Shown: positions 24,996 to 33,745 of the stretch, piece by piece
Layout: each line of letters begins with the position of its first letter
How positions within the stretch are numbered: position 1 is the first letter of the stretch
From: Chloroflexota bacterium
GTDB lineage: Bacteria > Chloroflexota > Dehalococcoidia > Lucifugimonadales > Lucifugimonadaceae
Direction of reading: 5' to 3'
DNA length: 60,628 nt
Assembly (NCBI GenBank): GCA_013204545.1
Contig: JABMNN010000069.1
Location: forward strand, 1 to 60,628
Notes under the pieces: model-generated
Databases searched by the model: none
Told to the model about the DNA's origin: nothing
Seen by the model: the letters and a program-made list of their open reading frames with translations, nothing else
Position numbers and translations under genes: made by a program

Positions 24996-25757
24996 TTACT
25001 CCAGCGGCCAGCTTTGGATGCCTTCTGTGGGTACGTACCCGATTACTTCTTTGGAGTGACTTAAATCTCGGAATCGTGTGTAGTTGCCTGACACTCCGTA
25101 GAAGACATCCCATTTCAGGGAGTCCGGCGCATCAACACACTTTTCGAAAAACTGCCTGATGTCGTTGTGACCGAAATGAACTGCCACTTCGCGTTGATCC
25201 ATAGGTCGGTCTTCGGCGTGAACACGTCCGATTCGGGCAGCGATTGCTGATCCGTGATGCTCTGAGAACAAACGTGCCATCGCTTCGCCCGCAATCTTGG
25301 CAACGCCGTACATGCGTTCAGGGTGTGGCGGATCGGTGTGCATCATCACGGGTCGTGGAGTTGGAAGATCGTCCATTCGACCCTCTCGGAACGACTTATA
25401 TGGCTCGTAGTTTTCAGAAGCCATAAGCGTTGCGCCCGAAGAGCCGAAGATCACACGCTTCACCCCGGCTTCGCCCGCTGCTTTGAATACGTTGTAGGTA
25501 CCTTCGATATTGATATCGAGCTGCGCCTGATCATCATGTCCAAGATAGGCAGCGAGATGAATCACGGTGTCTATGCCGTCGAACGCTGGTCGTATGGCAT
25601 AGAAATCTGTGATGCTCGCCTGTGTGGTTTTGAAACCTTCGACTTCTTGCCTATTTAGCGCGGTGATCGTGTGCCCGAGCGAATCGAGATGTTTGCCGAC
25701 GATGCCGCCGATAAGACCGCTCATGCCGGTGATCAGAATGTTTTTAGTTGCTGGCAT
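24996..25757 (-). CDS. NAD-dependent epimerase/dehydratase (extended SDR)
   Basis: A UDP-sugar epimerase-like enzyme. ILITGMSGLIGGIVGKHLD is the Rossmann loop, DTVIHLAAYLG the following strand, FGSSGATLM the serine region and ERMYGVAKIAGEAM the catalytic Tyr-Lys pair. The ending RFRDLSHSKEVIGYVP is conserved in this subgroup. At 253 residues it is short for the family, so it probably acts on a free sugar acid or lactone (uronate dehydrogenase-like) rather than a nucleotide sugar; this is an inference. It lies 66 bp downstream of cobU on the same strand. A degenerate paralogue lies at 30.7-31.1 kb. Confidence 0.85.
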   Translation of the reverse strand: MPATKNILITGMSGLIGGIVGKHLDSLGHTITALNRQEVEGFKTTQASITDFYAIRPAFDGIDTVIHLAAYLGHDDQAQLDINIEGTYNVFKAAGEAGVKRVIFGSSGATLMASENYEPYKSFREGRMDDLPTPRPVMMHTDPPHPERMYGVAKIAGEAMARLFSEHHGSAIAARIGRVHAEDRPMDQREVAVHFGHNDIRQFFEKCVDAPDSLKWDVFYGVSGNYTRFRDLSHSKEVIGYVPTEGIQSWPLE

Positions 25758-25823
25758 GTGTCGCCCCGGAAATTATGGTTGATCGTGAATGGAGCGACGA
25801 TATCACGGGTGACGGGATAGCTG

Positions 25824-26357
25824 TTACTTGATTCGCAAAGGTTGCCCAGCGACCAAGAGTGTGACCTGATCTGCGGCATCGGCGATCAGACGGTTTGCTG
25901 TGCCGAGTTCGTCGGCGTAGTCATTGCCGATGGTGGTTGGTGGAGCTACGCCAGAGCCGACTTCGTTGGTGATCACCAATGTGGGGCGGGTTGAGTTTTT
26001 GAGAGTGGAGATGAGTTCAAATACTTGCTTATAAGTGCCCACTGTATGATCGTAGTTTGAGGCTGAGACGAGATCGCCGATCCAGAGGGTGATGCAATCG
26101 AGAACATTTATCTTTTCATCGCCGTTTTGGTTGATCGATGCGATTAATTCAACGGGTGGTTCAAACGACGTCCAGTGTGATGGACGCTCGGAGATGTGAC
26201 GGTCGATGCGCTGTTCGAGTGAGTCGTCGCCGATTCCTCGATGGGCAGTTGCGATGAATCTTGCTGCCGCCGCACCGGTAGCTTCGAGCGCAAGACCAAG
26301 TGCGTAGCTGCTTTTGCCCGACTTAACTCCGCCGGTTATTAAGTGGATAGATCCCAT
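25824..26357 (-). CDS. cobU: Adenosylcobinamide kinase / adenosylcobinamide-phosphate guanylyltransferase
   Basis: Bifunctional enzyme that phosphorylates adenosylcobinamide and then attaches GMP to form adenosyl-GDP-cobinamide. IHLITGGVKSGKSSYALGLA is the P-loop; RIDRHISERPSHW, CITLWIGDLV and ITNEVGSGVAPP are characteristic CobU/CobP segments. Length 177 residues is normal. Its ATG overlaps the last base of the cobC stop (TAATG), so it is translationally coupled as the last gene of the cobO-T-S-C-U operon. The upstream riboswitch should silence it when coenzyme B12 is plentiful. Confidence 0.95.
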   Translation of the reverse strand: MGSIHLITGGVKSGKSSYALGLALEATGAAAARFIATAHRGIGDDSLEQRIDRHISERPSHWTSFEPPVELIASINQNGDEKINVLDCITLWIGDLVSASNYDHTVGTYKQVFELISTLKNSTRPTLVITNEVGSGVAPPTTIGNDYADELGTANRLIADAADQVTLLVAGQPLRIK

Positions 26358-26980
26358 TAGTTTCGGATTTCCTGCTCGTAAGTCGGGGCTAGATGTTCGT
26401 AATGGTTGAGCATTTCGAGTTTTGTTGTGGTCGCCGAGGTGGAGACTACGGAAACGCTTCCTGGGAATGCGACCAGATTACCCATGTGCTTTGGGGCCCA
26501 GCCGAGCAATCTCGTGATCATTGTGCGAACGGTACCTTCATGCGTAACGACAGTGATATCGCCATCGGCACCTCTGAAATTGAACTCGTCGATCGCTTTA
26601 TCTATTCTTTCGATGAAGCTCGTTAGTGAGTCACCATTCGGCGTTGAGAAGTTGGGATCTGCCGTTAGCAGCGCTGTGACGTCATCCGGATATTCAGCTT
26701 TTACGTCGTTCCATTTTTTGCCTTCCCAGTCTCCCCAGTCGATCTCACGAAGAAGATGGGTTTTCTCGACGGGTTCACCGATTGCGTTCGCGGTTTGAAT
26801 GCATCTGTTTCGGTTGCTGGAAATTATCCGGTTCACCGAAAAAATCTCGCGCACGTACTCGCCAACTAAAACGGCTTGTCGTTCGCCTCGTTTCGATAGC
26901 GAAAAATTTCGGCGACCCTGGACGGTGCCTTCGATGTTTGCCTTTGTTTCGCAGTGGCGAATCAGAATTAGTCGACCCAT
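26357..26980 (-). CDS. cobC: Histidine phosphatase, probable alpha-ribazole phosphatase
   Basis: A histidine phosphatase with the catalytic LILIRHCETKANIEGTVQG, the motif NRCIQTANAI and a second histidine in VVTHEGTVRTM. In this operon the natural role is removal of phosphate from alpha-ribazole-5'-phosphate or cobalamin-5'-phosphate in nucleotide-loop assembly (CobC). The family includes phosphoglycerate mutases, so the name rests partly on context. It begins 13 bases after cobS and overlaps cobU by one base. Length 207 residues is typical. Confidence 0.88.
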   Translation of the reverse strand: MGRLILIRHCETKANIEGTVQGRRNFSLSKRGERQAVLVGEYVREIFSVNRIISSNRNRCIQTANAIGEPVEKTHLLREIDWGDWEGKKWNDVKAEYPDDVTALLTADPNFSTPNGDSLTSFIERIDKAIDEFNFRGADGDITVVTHEGTVRTMITRLLGWAPKHMGNLVAFPGSVSVVSTSATTTKLEMLNHYEHLAPTYEQEIRN

Positions 26981-26993
26981 GTTGCTGTTCCCA

Positions 26994-27749
26994 CTACATC
27001 GTCATTATGTAGAGGTCGTCGAAGAACATCACTGCTATCACCAAGCTCGCTACAGATGCGATTTCTACGCTGGCTCCATAGACATCGCCGTTCGCTCCGC
27101 CGATGCGTCGTTTTGCGATCAGGCCGACAATTCCTGCGGCAATGAATCCGGCTATTACTGTCCAAATAGCGAATAGACCATCGAAGCTAAACGCAGATGC
27201 GAACACGAGTGCCAACACGATGAATATTGCCGGTTTTGGAAGGTTCGCGTAGCTGCGACCGAGACCGCTTGATGAGACGTATGAAGTTAGAACCATGACC
27301 ACTAGTGGGGCTGTTCTTGAAACCATACCGACAATCGGGAACACTAACCAGGCGTGTGTTGGAAATACTGAGGAAATGGCGTTCCATTGGATGAGTACCA
27401 CCACTAATACGGCGATTACTCCGAACGCACCGATGTCGGACTGCTTCATGATTCGTAGTCGAGATTCTTTATCTCGTCCACCAAACAAACCGTCGAAATA
27501 ATCTGCAAGACCGTCGATGTGGAGAGCACCGGTGAGAATGACAGTTGCCGTGAGCGCTATTGCCGCTGCGAGTTCATCGGAGATGCGGTGATTCACAATG
27601 ACATAGACGAAAGCCGTGAATGCTCCAATGAACAGCCCCACTAGTGGGAAGAAGAGTGGGGCGAACCGTGACGGGGGAGAATCGTTCCCGCTTCCGAACG
27701 GCAGCGGGATTATCGTGAGCAAGGTGAACGCATCGACAAACGGTTTCAA
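26994..27749 (-). CDS. cobS: Adenosylcobinamide-GDP ribazoletransferase (cobalamin synthase)
   Basis: Membrane enzyme that joins adenosyl-GDP-cobinamide and alpha-ribazole. The 251-residue protein has MKPFVDAFTLLTIIPLPFG at the start and the conserved acidic signature GALHIDGLADYFDGLFG followed by LRIMKQSDIGAFG, plus several hydrophobic helices. These are diagnostic of CobS/CobV. It overlaps the upstream cobT by four bases (ATGA), so translation is coupled. Confidence 0.95.
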   Translation of the reverse strand: MKPFVDAFTLLTIIPLPFGSGNDSPPSRFAPLFFPLVGLFIGAFTAFVYVIVNHRISDELAAAIALTATVILTGALHIDGLADYFDGLFGGRDKESRLRIMKQSDIGAFGVIAVLVVVLIQWNAISSVFPTHAWLVFPIVGMVSRTAPLVVMVLTSYVSSSGLGRSYANLPKPAIFIVLALVFASAFSFDGLFAIWTVIAGFIAAGIVGLIAKRRIGGANGDVYGASVEIASVASLVIAVMFFDDLYIMTM

Positions 27750-28942
27750 TGGGGTACCGATTCTGGGTTGATATCGGGCGTACCTTCGGCTTTAGGAATG
27801 CCTTCGAGCATTTCGTTTGTTGATTCATCAAGTTCTTTGCCCGAGACCTGCGCTTCCTCAAATGTCGCCATTTCGTTGTGCACACGAACAGCAGCTTCAA
27901 TTATCGGAATCGACAGCACGGCACCACTGGCTTCACCGAGTCGCATGTCGAGGTCGATAGCGGGTTTGAGTCCGAGGTGGTCAAGGGCGAGTATGTGCCC
28001 CGGTTCGACAGATTTATGGGATGCCAGCATGTACTGGGTCGCGGTCGGTGCTATCGCTGCGGCAATAAGTGCGGCGGAGGTCGAGATAAAACCATCGAGT
28101 ACAACGAGCGTTCGTGATTGCGCAGCTCCGAGGATTACACCAGCCAAAAAACCAATTTCGTACCCTCCGACTTTCGCCAGAACATCGACGGGATCCTTAG
28201 AGTCAGGGTCGTTGATGGTAATTGCCTTGGAGACGACGTAGGCTTTTTTTAGCCGAGTCATTTCGTCGACTCCAGTGCCGTAACCTGTGACCGTCTTTGG
28301 TGATTCGTCGAGCATAACTGATGTGATGGCCGATGCCGCCGTTGTATTCCCAATGCCCATTTCACCGATGGCTACAAGATCGGCTCCCTGTTCAGAGATG
28401 TCATTCGCAAGCGCAATGCCTCTGTTCATAATTTCAATTGCGTGTTCTCGTGACATCGCCGGACCATGAACGAAATTATTGGTGCCGTTTGCAAGATTTG
28501 CGTCAACGAGTCGTGAAATGTCGCCCAATATGGGATTCGCCACACCTGCATCGACGATCTTGACGTTAGCTCCTGCCTGACAAGCAAGGACACTGACCGC
28601 GGCTCCGCCATTCAGGAAATTCGCGACCATCTGAGCAGTCACGGCCTGTGGAAATGCTGAAACGCCTTCTTCAACAACACCGTGATCGGCAGCAGCAACC
28701 ACTACCCATTTGTTTTCGATGCTTGGTTTGTCTGAATGTTGAATACCGGCGATCTGACAGGCGATAGCTTCGAGTCGGCCTAAACTGCCGGCTGGTTTTG
28801 TCAGAGTGGCTTGTCGCGCTCGGGCGAATTCAACATGTGAACGGCTTAGTGGCTCGATGGTAAACATGCCTTGATCGAACCGGGATGAATCGTCTTCGCA
28901 TGAAGTGCTCGCAGCATTGGGGAGGTTTGTAGTGCGTGACAT
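27746..28942 (-). CDS. cobT: Nicotinate-nucleotide--dimethylbenzimidazole phosphoribosyltransferase
   Basis: Makes alpha-ribazole-5'-phosphate, the lower ligand of cobalamin, from nicotinate mononucleotide and dimethylbenzimidazole. Diagnostic segments are LTKPAGSLGRLE, VVVAAADHGVVEEGVSAFPQ, GEMGIGNTTAASA and LDGFISTSAALIAA. The 398 residues exceed the usual 340-350 by an N-terminal extension of about 25 residues that may be real or an early start; the ATG at 28942 directly overlaps the cobO stop (TAATG), favouring the extended form. C-terminal residues after IEAAVRVHNEMATF are low in complexity and probably non-catalytic. Confidence 0.95.
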   Translation of the reverse strand: MSRTTNLPNAASTSCEDDSSRFDQGMFTIEPLSRSHVEFARARQATLTKPAGSLGRLEAIACQIAGIQHSDKPSIENKWVVVAAADHGVVEEGVSAFPQAVTAQMVANFLNGGAAVSVLACQAGANVKIVDAGVANPILGDISRLVDANLANGTNNFVHGPAMSREHAIEIMNRGIALANDISEQGADLVAIGEMGIGNTTAASAITSVMLDESPKTVTGYGTGVDEMTRLKKAYVVSKAITINDPDSKDPVDVLAKVGGYEIGFLAGVILGAAQSRTLVVLDGFISTSAALIAAAIAPTATQYMLASHKSVEPGHILALDHLGLKPAIDLDMRLGEASGAVLSIPIIEAAVRVHNEMATFEEAQVSGKELDESTNEMLEGIPKAEGTPDINPESVPH

Positions 28943-29514
28943 TAGAATTCAACCCCTTTTTGAGCTGGAATTCCCTGATCGGCGTACGGGTGCTTGATCT
29001 CTTTCATCTCTGTGACCAGATCGGCAAATTCGATGAGCTTCGGATCGGCATCGCGACCCGTGATTATCACGTTGAGCATTTCGGGCTTGCCTTTGAGCAC
29101 TTCGATCACTTCGTCGACATTGATCCATCCCCAGGTGACGGGGTAAGTAATCTCATCGAGCATAATCACGTCGTAGTTGCCGGAATTGATCTTTTCAATA
29201 GCAAGCTTCCATCCGTTTTGTGCGAGTGCTTCATCCTCTGACAGATCTTTCGAAGTCCAACTGAATCCTCTGCCGGAAGGAATTATTTCAATTCCTAGTT
29301 TCTCGGCTGCCATCTGCTCGCCGTACTTGGATTTTTCATTTTTGATGAACTGAACTGCCATCGTGCTCATCCCGCGACCCCACGCTCGGAGCATCATTCC
29401 GAATCCAGCGGTGCTTTTCCCTTTACCATTCCCTGTGTTGATGATCACTAGCCCCTTGCGAATGCGCTTGAGATTAGGGTTTGGCTTGAAATCGGTAGGT
29501 GGATTGATTGGCAT
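28942..29514 (-). CDS. cobO: Corrinoid adenosyltransferase (BtuR/CobO type)
   Basis: ATP:corrinoid adenosyltransferase that adds the 5'-deoxyadenosyl group to cob(I)alamin or cobinamide. GLVIINTGNGKGKSTAGFGM is the P-loop typical of CobA/CobO/BtuR; MAVQFIKN, DVIMLDEITYPV and VIITGRDADPKLIEFADLVTEM follow. The ATG at 29514 (MPINPPTDFKPNP) is chosen; the longer frame upstream runs through the riboswitch and is spurious. The 190-residue length is normal. It is the first gene of the operon, so the riboswitch/terminator controls all five genes. There are no corrin-ring genes nearby, indicating salvage and finishing only. Confidence 0.95.
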   Translation of the reverse strand: MPINPPTDFKPNPNLKRIRKGLVIINTGNGKGKSTAGFGMMLRAWGRGMSTMAVQFIKNEKSKYGEQMAAEKLGIEIIPSGRGFSWTSKDLSEDEALAQNGWKLAIEKINSGNYDVIMLDEITYPVTWGWINVDEVIEVLKGKPEMLNVIITGRDADPKLIEFADLVTEMKEIKHPYADQGIPAQKGVEF

Positions 29515-29555
29515 GAAGATGTAGCTCGTGTTATTTACTAGTGCGGTAAAAGGCA

Positions 29556-29583
29556 CAAAAAAACCGCTCGTATAAGAAGCGGG
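29556..29583 (-). terminator. Intrinsic terminator of the cobalamin riboswitch
   Basis: On the minus strand CCGCTT-CTTATAC-GAGCGG followed by seven T. It lies between the aptamer and cobO, so it is the likely transcription-stopping part of the switch. Confidence 0.75.
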
Positions 29584-29664
29584 TGAACTGTTCGAGGGAG
29601 CGCAACTTGGTTGCAATAACCCCTGTGATGAGCCACCCCTGTTCGCGAGGAGTAATCGTGCCCA

Positions 29665-29862
29665 ATTGTCCCTGGCAGGTCTCCTGGCTTCCGGTTCGGC
29701 AGTATTAGCCGAAAGTACGTTCTTTCCCGCCCAGCATATTTTTTGGGCTAATGGATCTGTACGCACTCTAACCGGTAACAGTGGCGCTACCGCAGCGGAT
29801 TTCAACCGCTTTCCCTTTTCACTCGATTTGCGATTTTCGATCGCTCATGGGGCACCGGGGAC
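29665..29862 (-). promoter_or_regulatory. Cobalamin riboswitch
   Basis: Adenosylcobalamin-sensing leader read on the minus strand. In order it shows GGTGCCCC, then AAAGGGAA, then GGTTGAAATCCGCTGCGG, GCGCCACTGTTACCGG, and, near the 3' end, GGAAGCCAGGAGACCTGCC, the B12-box. These are the conserved blocks of the family in the right order over about 200 bases. With the downstream terminator it should reduce cobO-T-S-C-U transcription when coenzyme B12 is abundant. Boundaries are approximate. Confidence 0.93.
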
Positions 29863-29928
29863 GCTGTATTCAATTAAACGGAAGGCTATGTTGCAAAACC
29901 CGTTCAGTCAAATTTAGATGTGGTTGGA

Positions 29929-30699
29929 TTAGAGTCCATCGGCGACACCTCGTAATAGCCATCCGATTCCATATGACAGCGCCGCAGCCATTCCGCCAAC
30001 CACGACCGTTTCAAGGCCTGCCTTGAAAATACTGCTACCAATGACCCTAGCCTTGAACACTCCGATTCCGAAGAACGTCACAGCTGTCCCGATCGAACTC
30101 CAGAGGAAAGGTGATGAAATCCCGCCATCCACAACGAGATCGGCGATGAATGGGGCGACCGGAACAGATCCGGCGATTAAGAATGCAATGAATGTCCATA
30201 CCGCTGAGCGCCCTGGTGCAGGCCCATCTAGCAGAAGACCGTGCTCTTCAATGAGCATGGTATCGACCCAGACTTGTTCATTGGACGTGATTACTTCTAC
30301 GACTTGTTCGAGAAGCTCACCTTCGAATCCCTTTGCAGCATAAATCTGCCTGATTTCTTCTCGTTCGCCCTCGGGGATAAGTTCAATTTCGTTTTCTTCA
30401 CCCTTGCGAATCATGTGAAGTAACTGCTTGTCGGCGCGAGTGCCGAGGAAGTTACCAACAGCCATCGAGAAGCCATCAGCGAACAGGTTCGCCAGGCCAA
30501 GGATGACTACTATTCCGGGTGAGAGATTAGCGCCTACTACCCCGGCAACCACTGCGAAGGTGGTGACTGTGCCGTCGATACCGCCGTACACCATCTCCTT
30601 CAGATAGCTCTGAGGAGTACCTTTTTCCAACCGCTGACTCACACGGTCAGGCGTGTGCATGTCACGAAGATGTTCAGATCTACTCAAGCTTCTGCCCAT
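29929..30699 (-). CDS. VIT/CCC1-family iron or manganese transporter
   Basis: Membrane transporter of divalent metals. The N-terminal SYLKEMVYGGIDGTVTTFAV and GLANLFADGFSMAVGNFLGT are the conserved first and second helices. A long cytoplasmic segment with acid-rich residues (KGEENEIELIPEGEREEI) is the metal-binding domain, followed by three more helices. It lacks the DUF125 short forms' truncations; 256 residues is slightly above the usual 230. AGGAG lies upstream of ATG 30699. The gene ends about 65 bp before the riboswitch start, so it is a separate transcript. Family members store iron or manganese or remove it from the cytoplasm; direction and metal here are unknown. Confidence 0.88.
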   Translation of the reverse strand: MGRSLSRSEHLRDMHTPDRVSQRLEKGTPQSYLKEMVYGGIDGTVTTFAVVAGVVGANLSPGIVVILGLANLFADGFSMAVGNFLGTRADKQLLHMIRKGEENEIELIPEGEREEIRQIYAAKGFEGELLEQVVEVITSNEQVWVDTMLIEEHGLLLDGPAPGRSAVWTFIAFLIAGSVPVAPFIADLVVDGGISSPFLWSSIGTAVTFFGIGVFKARVIGSSIFKAGLETVVVGGMAAALSYGIGWLLRGVADGL

Positions 30700-30735
30700 T
30701 TGGTTCTCCTAGAAAGCATGGTTGGATGCACTGTT

Positions 30736-31125
30736 TTATGGGACGAATCCCAAAATTTCCCTAACGTGTTCGATATCTCGATATCGGGTTGGATTGTCCG
30801 AATAAGACAACACGTCCGCATATTTCAGATCGTTAGGCGCAAGGTCGACCTTGTGAATATCAATCTTGCCTACGCGTATACAGATTACAGGCATGTCGTA
30901 CTGCTCAGAATACATCCGACCTAAGTTCTCGGTGAACATTTGGGATACTGAGTACATGTTTTGAGGTCGACTCGCAGTTTCGTTGTGATCATTTGGCGAG
31001 GAGATGGCATCTCGAAATCTGGATCATAAACCAGAATTTGTGTGGCTCTTCATTTCCATCGAACCTTCGCTCGACGAGCCCGCCTAGCAAGCCACCCATC
31101 CCAATCACAAGTTTTTTTTGGCTGT
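30736..31125 (-). pseudogene. Degenerate NAD-dependent epimerase remnant
   Basis: Two pieces of an extended SDR related to the 24996-25757 gene remain. Near 31125-31060 (minus strand) one frame reads KKKLVIGMGGLLGGLVERRF, matching the N-terminal Rossmann segment, then reaches a stop. A second frame (30957-30736) carries MYSVSQMFTENLGRMYSEQY and ends SDNPTRYRDIEHVREILGFVP, matching the C-terminal catalytic region and ending of the intact paralogue. The pieces are in different frames, the Tyr-Lys pair is altered (Gln replaces Lys) and internal segments are missing. It is a pseudogene; the eight-base A run at the N-terminal end may mark one frameshift. Confidence 0.72.
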
Positions 31126-31185
31126 TTCACTGAAGTTGACGTTGAGTAGAAATTACTTAGTTGGCTAACAGATGGTCGAACTCGC

Positions 31186-33723
31186 TTACGAAAATTCGGT
31201 AATGTGAGCTGATGTAACTCGATCAAGTTCTTTGGCAAGGATCGGATTCGCATTTAGCGAGTCAAGTGAGTCATCGGCTATCAAATCTGAAGCTTCTCTA
31301 CGGGCAAGTTGCAGTAGATCGACATCATCGATTGTTGCAACGTTCAGTTCATCCCATCCACTTTGGCGAGTACCCATGTAGTCCCCTGGTCCTCGGATTC
31401 TTAAGTCTTCTTCTGCCAGCTTGAAGCCATCATTGTTATTCAGCACAGCATTGATACGTTCACTCGCTATCTCACCATTCGAATTCGCCATCAGCACACA
31501 GTAACTTTCGTGGTCACCGCGCCCGACACGTCCACGAAGTTGATGTAGCTGCGCCAAACCGAATCGATTGGCGCTCATAATCACCATCACAGTTGCATTT
31601 GGAATATCGACACCGACTTCGATCACCGGCGTAGCAACCAACACATCGATTTCTTTCTTGCGTACGCGGTCCATAACATCCTGTTTTTCCGTAAGTTTCA
31701 TTCGACCATGGAGTAGACCAACTCGTAAATCCTTCAACTCACCCATCGATACCCGTTCGAATTCTTCGAGTGCTGAAGCTGCCTCGATCGATTCCGATGG
31801 TTCGATCAGAGGGCAAACAACAAACGCCTGCCTGCCTAAAGCAACTTGATTGCGAATTAGTTCGTAAGCAGCGTTTACGGTGACCTTGCTGCTCGCCAGA
31901 GTGGTTGTAATTGGCTTACGGCCTTTAGGCAGAATCTTGAGAGTGGTTATGTCAAGATCGCCGTATATGGTTAGTGAAAGCGTGCGTGGGATTGGCGTTG
32001 CCGACATCGCCAGAAGATGTGGTCGCGGATCCTGTTTCGTCAATGCACCTCGTTGTTCAACTCCAAATCGATGTTGCTCATCGACTACGGCAAGTCCGAG
32101 CTTCGGAATGGACACTTGCTCTTGTAAAAGAGCGTGGGTTCCGATTACTAGATCGGCTTCTCCCTCAGCGATCATCTGCTGTATTCGTGATTTGATAGAT
32201 TTCTGAAGGCTGCCGATTAACAGAACCATGGTGATACGTCGATTACCTTCGCCCGGTAGGCTGGCATGGCGAACTGCTTCTTGAGGCTCACCGGGAAGCG
32301 ATTCAGCTTCGAGTTGGTTGGCGATACTCAGAAAGTGCTGCTCAGCAAGTACCTCAGTTGGAGCCATCAAAGCACCTTGATAGCCGGACGTGTTGACTGC
32401 CAGTAATGCTGAAAGTGCTACAACAGTTTTACCGCTACCAACTTCGCCCTGAAGAAGCCTTCCCATCGGCACCCCTGTAGACATGTCTTCAAGGAGGCTA
32501 TCGAGTGAACTCTGTTGATCGGAAGTCAGCTCGAACTCAAGAGACTTTAAGAATGCATCGACGACAGGTTTACCTCTTGTGTTATCGATAACGATTCCGT
32601 TTCGGCGGTGCCGCCACTCCGTTTTTTTCTTCAGAGCCGCTAATTGATACATGAATAGTTCATCAAATGCCAAACGACGTCGAGCCTGAAGTTGTTGATC
32701 TTGCGAAACCGGATAGTGCATCGATTCAACTGCTGATCGGAGATCGGCGAAATCATGCCGTCGCTTCAGATCGTCACTGAGATACTCGTCGAGTAACGGA
32801 ACACCAATATCAAGCGATTTACGCGTTGCGGTTCTGATCGAACGCTGAACGAGTCCGTCTGTCGAAGGATAGATCGGAAGTAGGTTGGCAGCATGGGTTA
32901 GTTGGCTATCGTCGCTTCCAGCCTGGGTCGATGAACTCGATGGCAGCTGATCGTACTCGGGATTTTGCATTTGAGCGAGACTGTTGAACGCTCGGATCTC
33001 GCCTGAGAAAGCGACGGTGTCACCTCGTTTGAATCGATTCGCCAAGTAGGCCTGCCTGAAGAAGGTTGCTTCTAGTTGGCCTGTACCATCGTTGATCAGT
33101 ATTTTTGCTGCGCCCGGAGGTGGACCGATCTTGACAGATTCGGATCGAATCACACGCCCTGCGACTGTCATTTGCTCGCCGTACAGTACTTCTGAGATTT
33201 TCGTGACTAGGGAATAGTCGACGTGGCGATTCGGAAAGAGCCGCAACATATCTCGCAGAGTATTGACGTTGAGCCTAGCGAGTTTAGGTCGAGTCGCCTT
33301 ATGGATGAAAATCAGATCTTCAAGAGGGGTGTCGAGCGTGTACTTGACTTTAGGAGATGAAGGTTTTGCTGGTTTTCGAGCTGCTGACTTGACATCCGGT
33401 GCCTGTGGAGATTCTTGGGGTGTAGAATCAGCTTTAAGTCGCACCATTACAGAAGATGCCCACCGGCGACGTTGTCCTGGCTGAAGCGCTGCATAGTTCG
33501 TGCCGCCTAGTGGTTCCACATCTCTAATCCACGGCATTGACTGAGCGGACAGTTCGATAAATTTATCGAGCCCACCCATAACGGCCCGATCTGTGAACTC
33601 GAGTTTTCGTTCGAGCTCTAGAACGTTTCGCAGAGCATTGATTGCACGGTCGGTAGCTTGATTAGGCGCAACGGTTTGAGGTCGACGACTGGCTGCTCGT
33701 CTTCCCTCGTTCATTTGGGACAT
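31186..33723 (-). CDS. recG: ATP-dependent DNA helicase RecG
   Basis: Branch-migration helicase that remodels stalled forks and Holliday junctions. Wedge/OB region around VDYSLVTKISEVLYGEQMTV and INDGTGQLEATFF; helicase motif I LLQGEVGSGKTVVAL; DEQHRFG (motif II); SATPIPRTL (motif III); and the C-terminal TRG-type region FGLAQLHQLRGRVGRG with ESYCVLM. The 845 residues exceed E. coli RecG (693) by an N-terminal extension of about 150 residues, as in several Chloroflexota, cyanobacterial and actinobacterial forms. It lies just downstream of degV, 22 bp away, and is co-transcribed with the fakA-degV genes. Confidence 0.96.
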   Translation of the reverse strand: MSQMNEGRRAASRRPQTVAPNQATDRAINALRNVLELERKLEFTDRAVMGGLDKFIELSAQSMPWIRDVEPLGGTNYAALQPGQRRRWASSVMVRLKADSTPQESPQAPDVKSAARKPAKPSSPKVKYTLDTPLEDLIFIHKATRPKLARLNVNTLRDMLRLFPNRHVDYSLVTKISEVLYGEQMTVAGRVIRSESVKIGPPPGAAKILINDGTGQLEATFFRQAYLANRFKRGDTVAFSGEIRAFNSLAQMQNPEYDQLPSSSSTQAGSDDSQLTHAANLLPIYPSTDGLVQRSIRTATRKSLDIGVPLLDEYLSDDLKRRHDFADLRSAVESMHYPVSQDQQLQARRRLAFDELFMYQLAALKKKTEWRHRRNGIVIDNTRGKPVVDAFLKSLEFELTSDQQSSLDSLLEDMSTGVPMGRLLQGEVGSGKTVVALSALLAVNTSGYQGALMAPTEVLAEQHFLSIANQLEAESLPGEPQEAVRHASLPGEGNRRITMVLLIGSLQKSIKSRIQQMIAEGEADLVIGTHALLQEQVSIPKLGLAVVDEQHRFGVEQRGALTKQDPRPHLLAMSATPIPRTLSLTIYGDLDITTLKILPKGRKPITTTLASSKVTVNAAYELIRNQVALGRQAFVVCPLIEPSESIEAASALEEFERVSMGELKDLRVGLLHGRMKLTEKQDVMDRVRKKEIDVLVATPVIEVGVDIPNATVMVIMSANRFGLAQLHQLRGRVGRGDHESYCVLMANSNGEIASERINAVLNNNDGFKLAEEDLRIRGPGDYMGTRQSGWDELNVATIDDVDLLQLARREASDLIADDSLDSLNANPILAKELDRVTSAHITEFS

Positions 33724-33745
33724 TCCTGGCTCGGCATCCCTAGCA

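Noticed and set aside
29515..29805. 97-residue N-terminal extension of CobO
   Set aside because: It translates the cobalamin riboswitch and terminator; the family start is the ATG at 29514.
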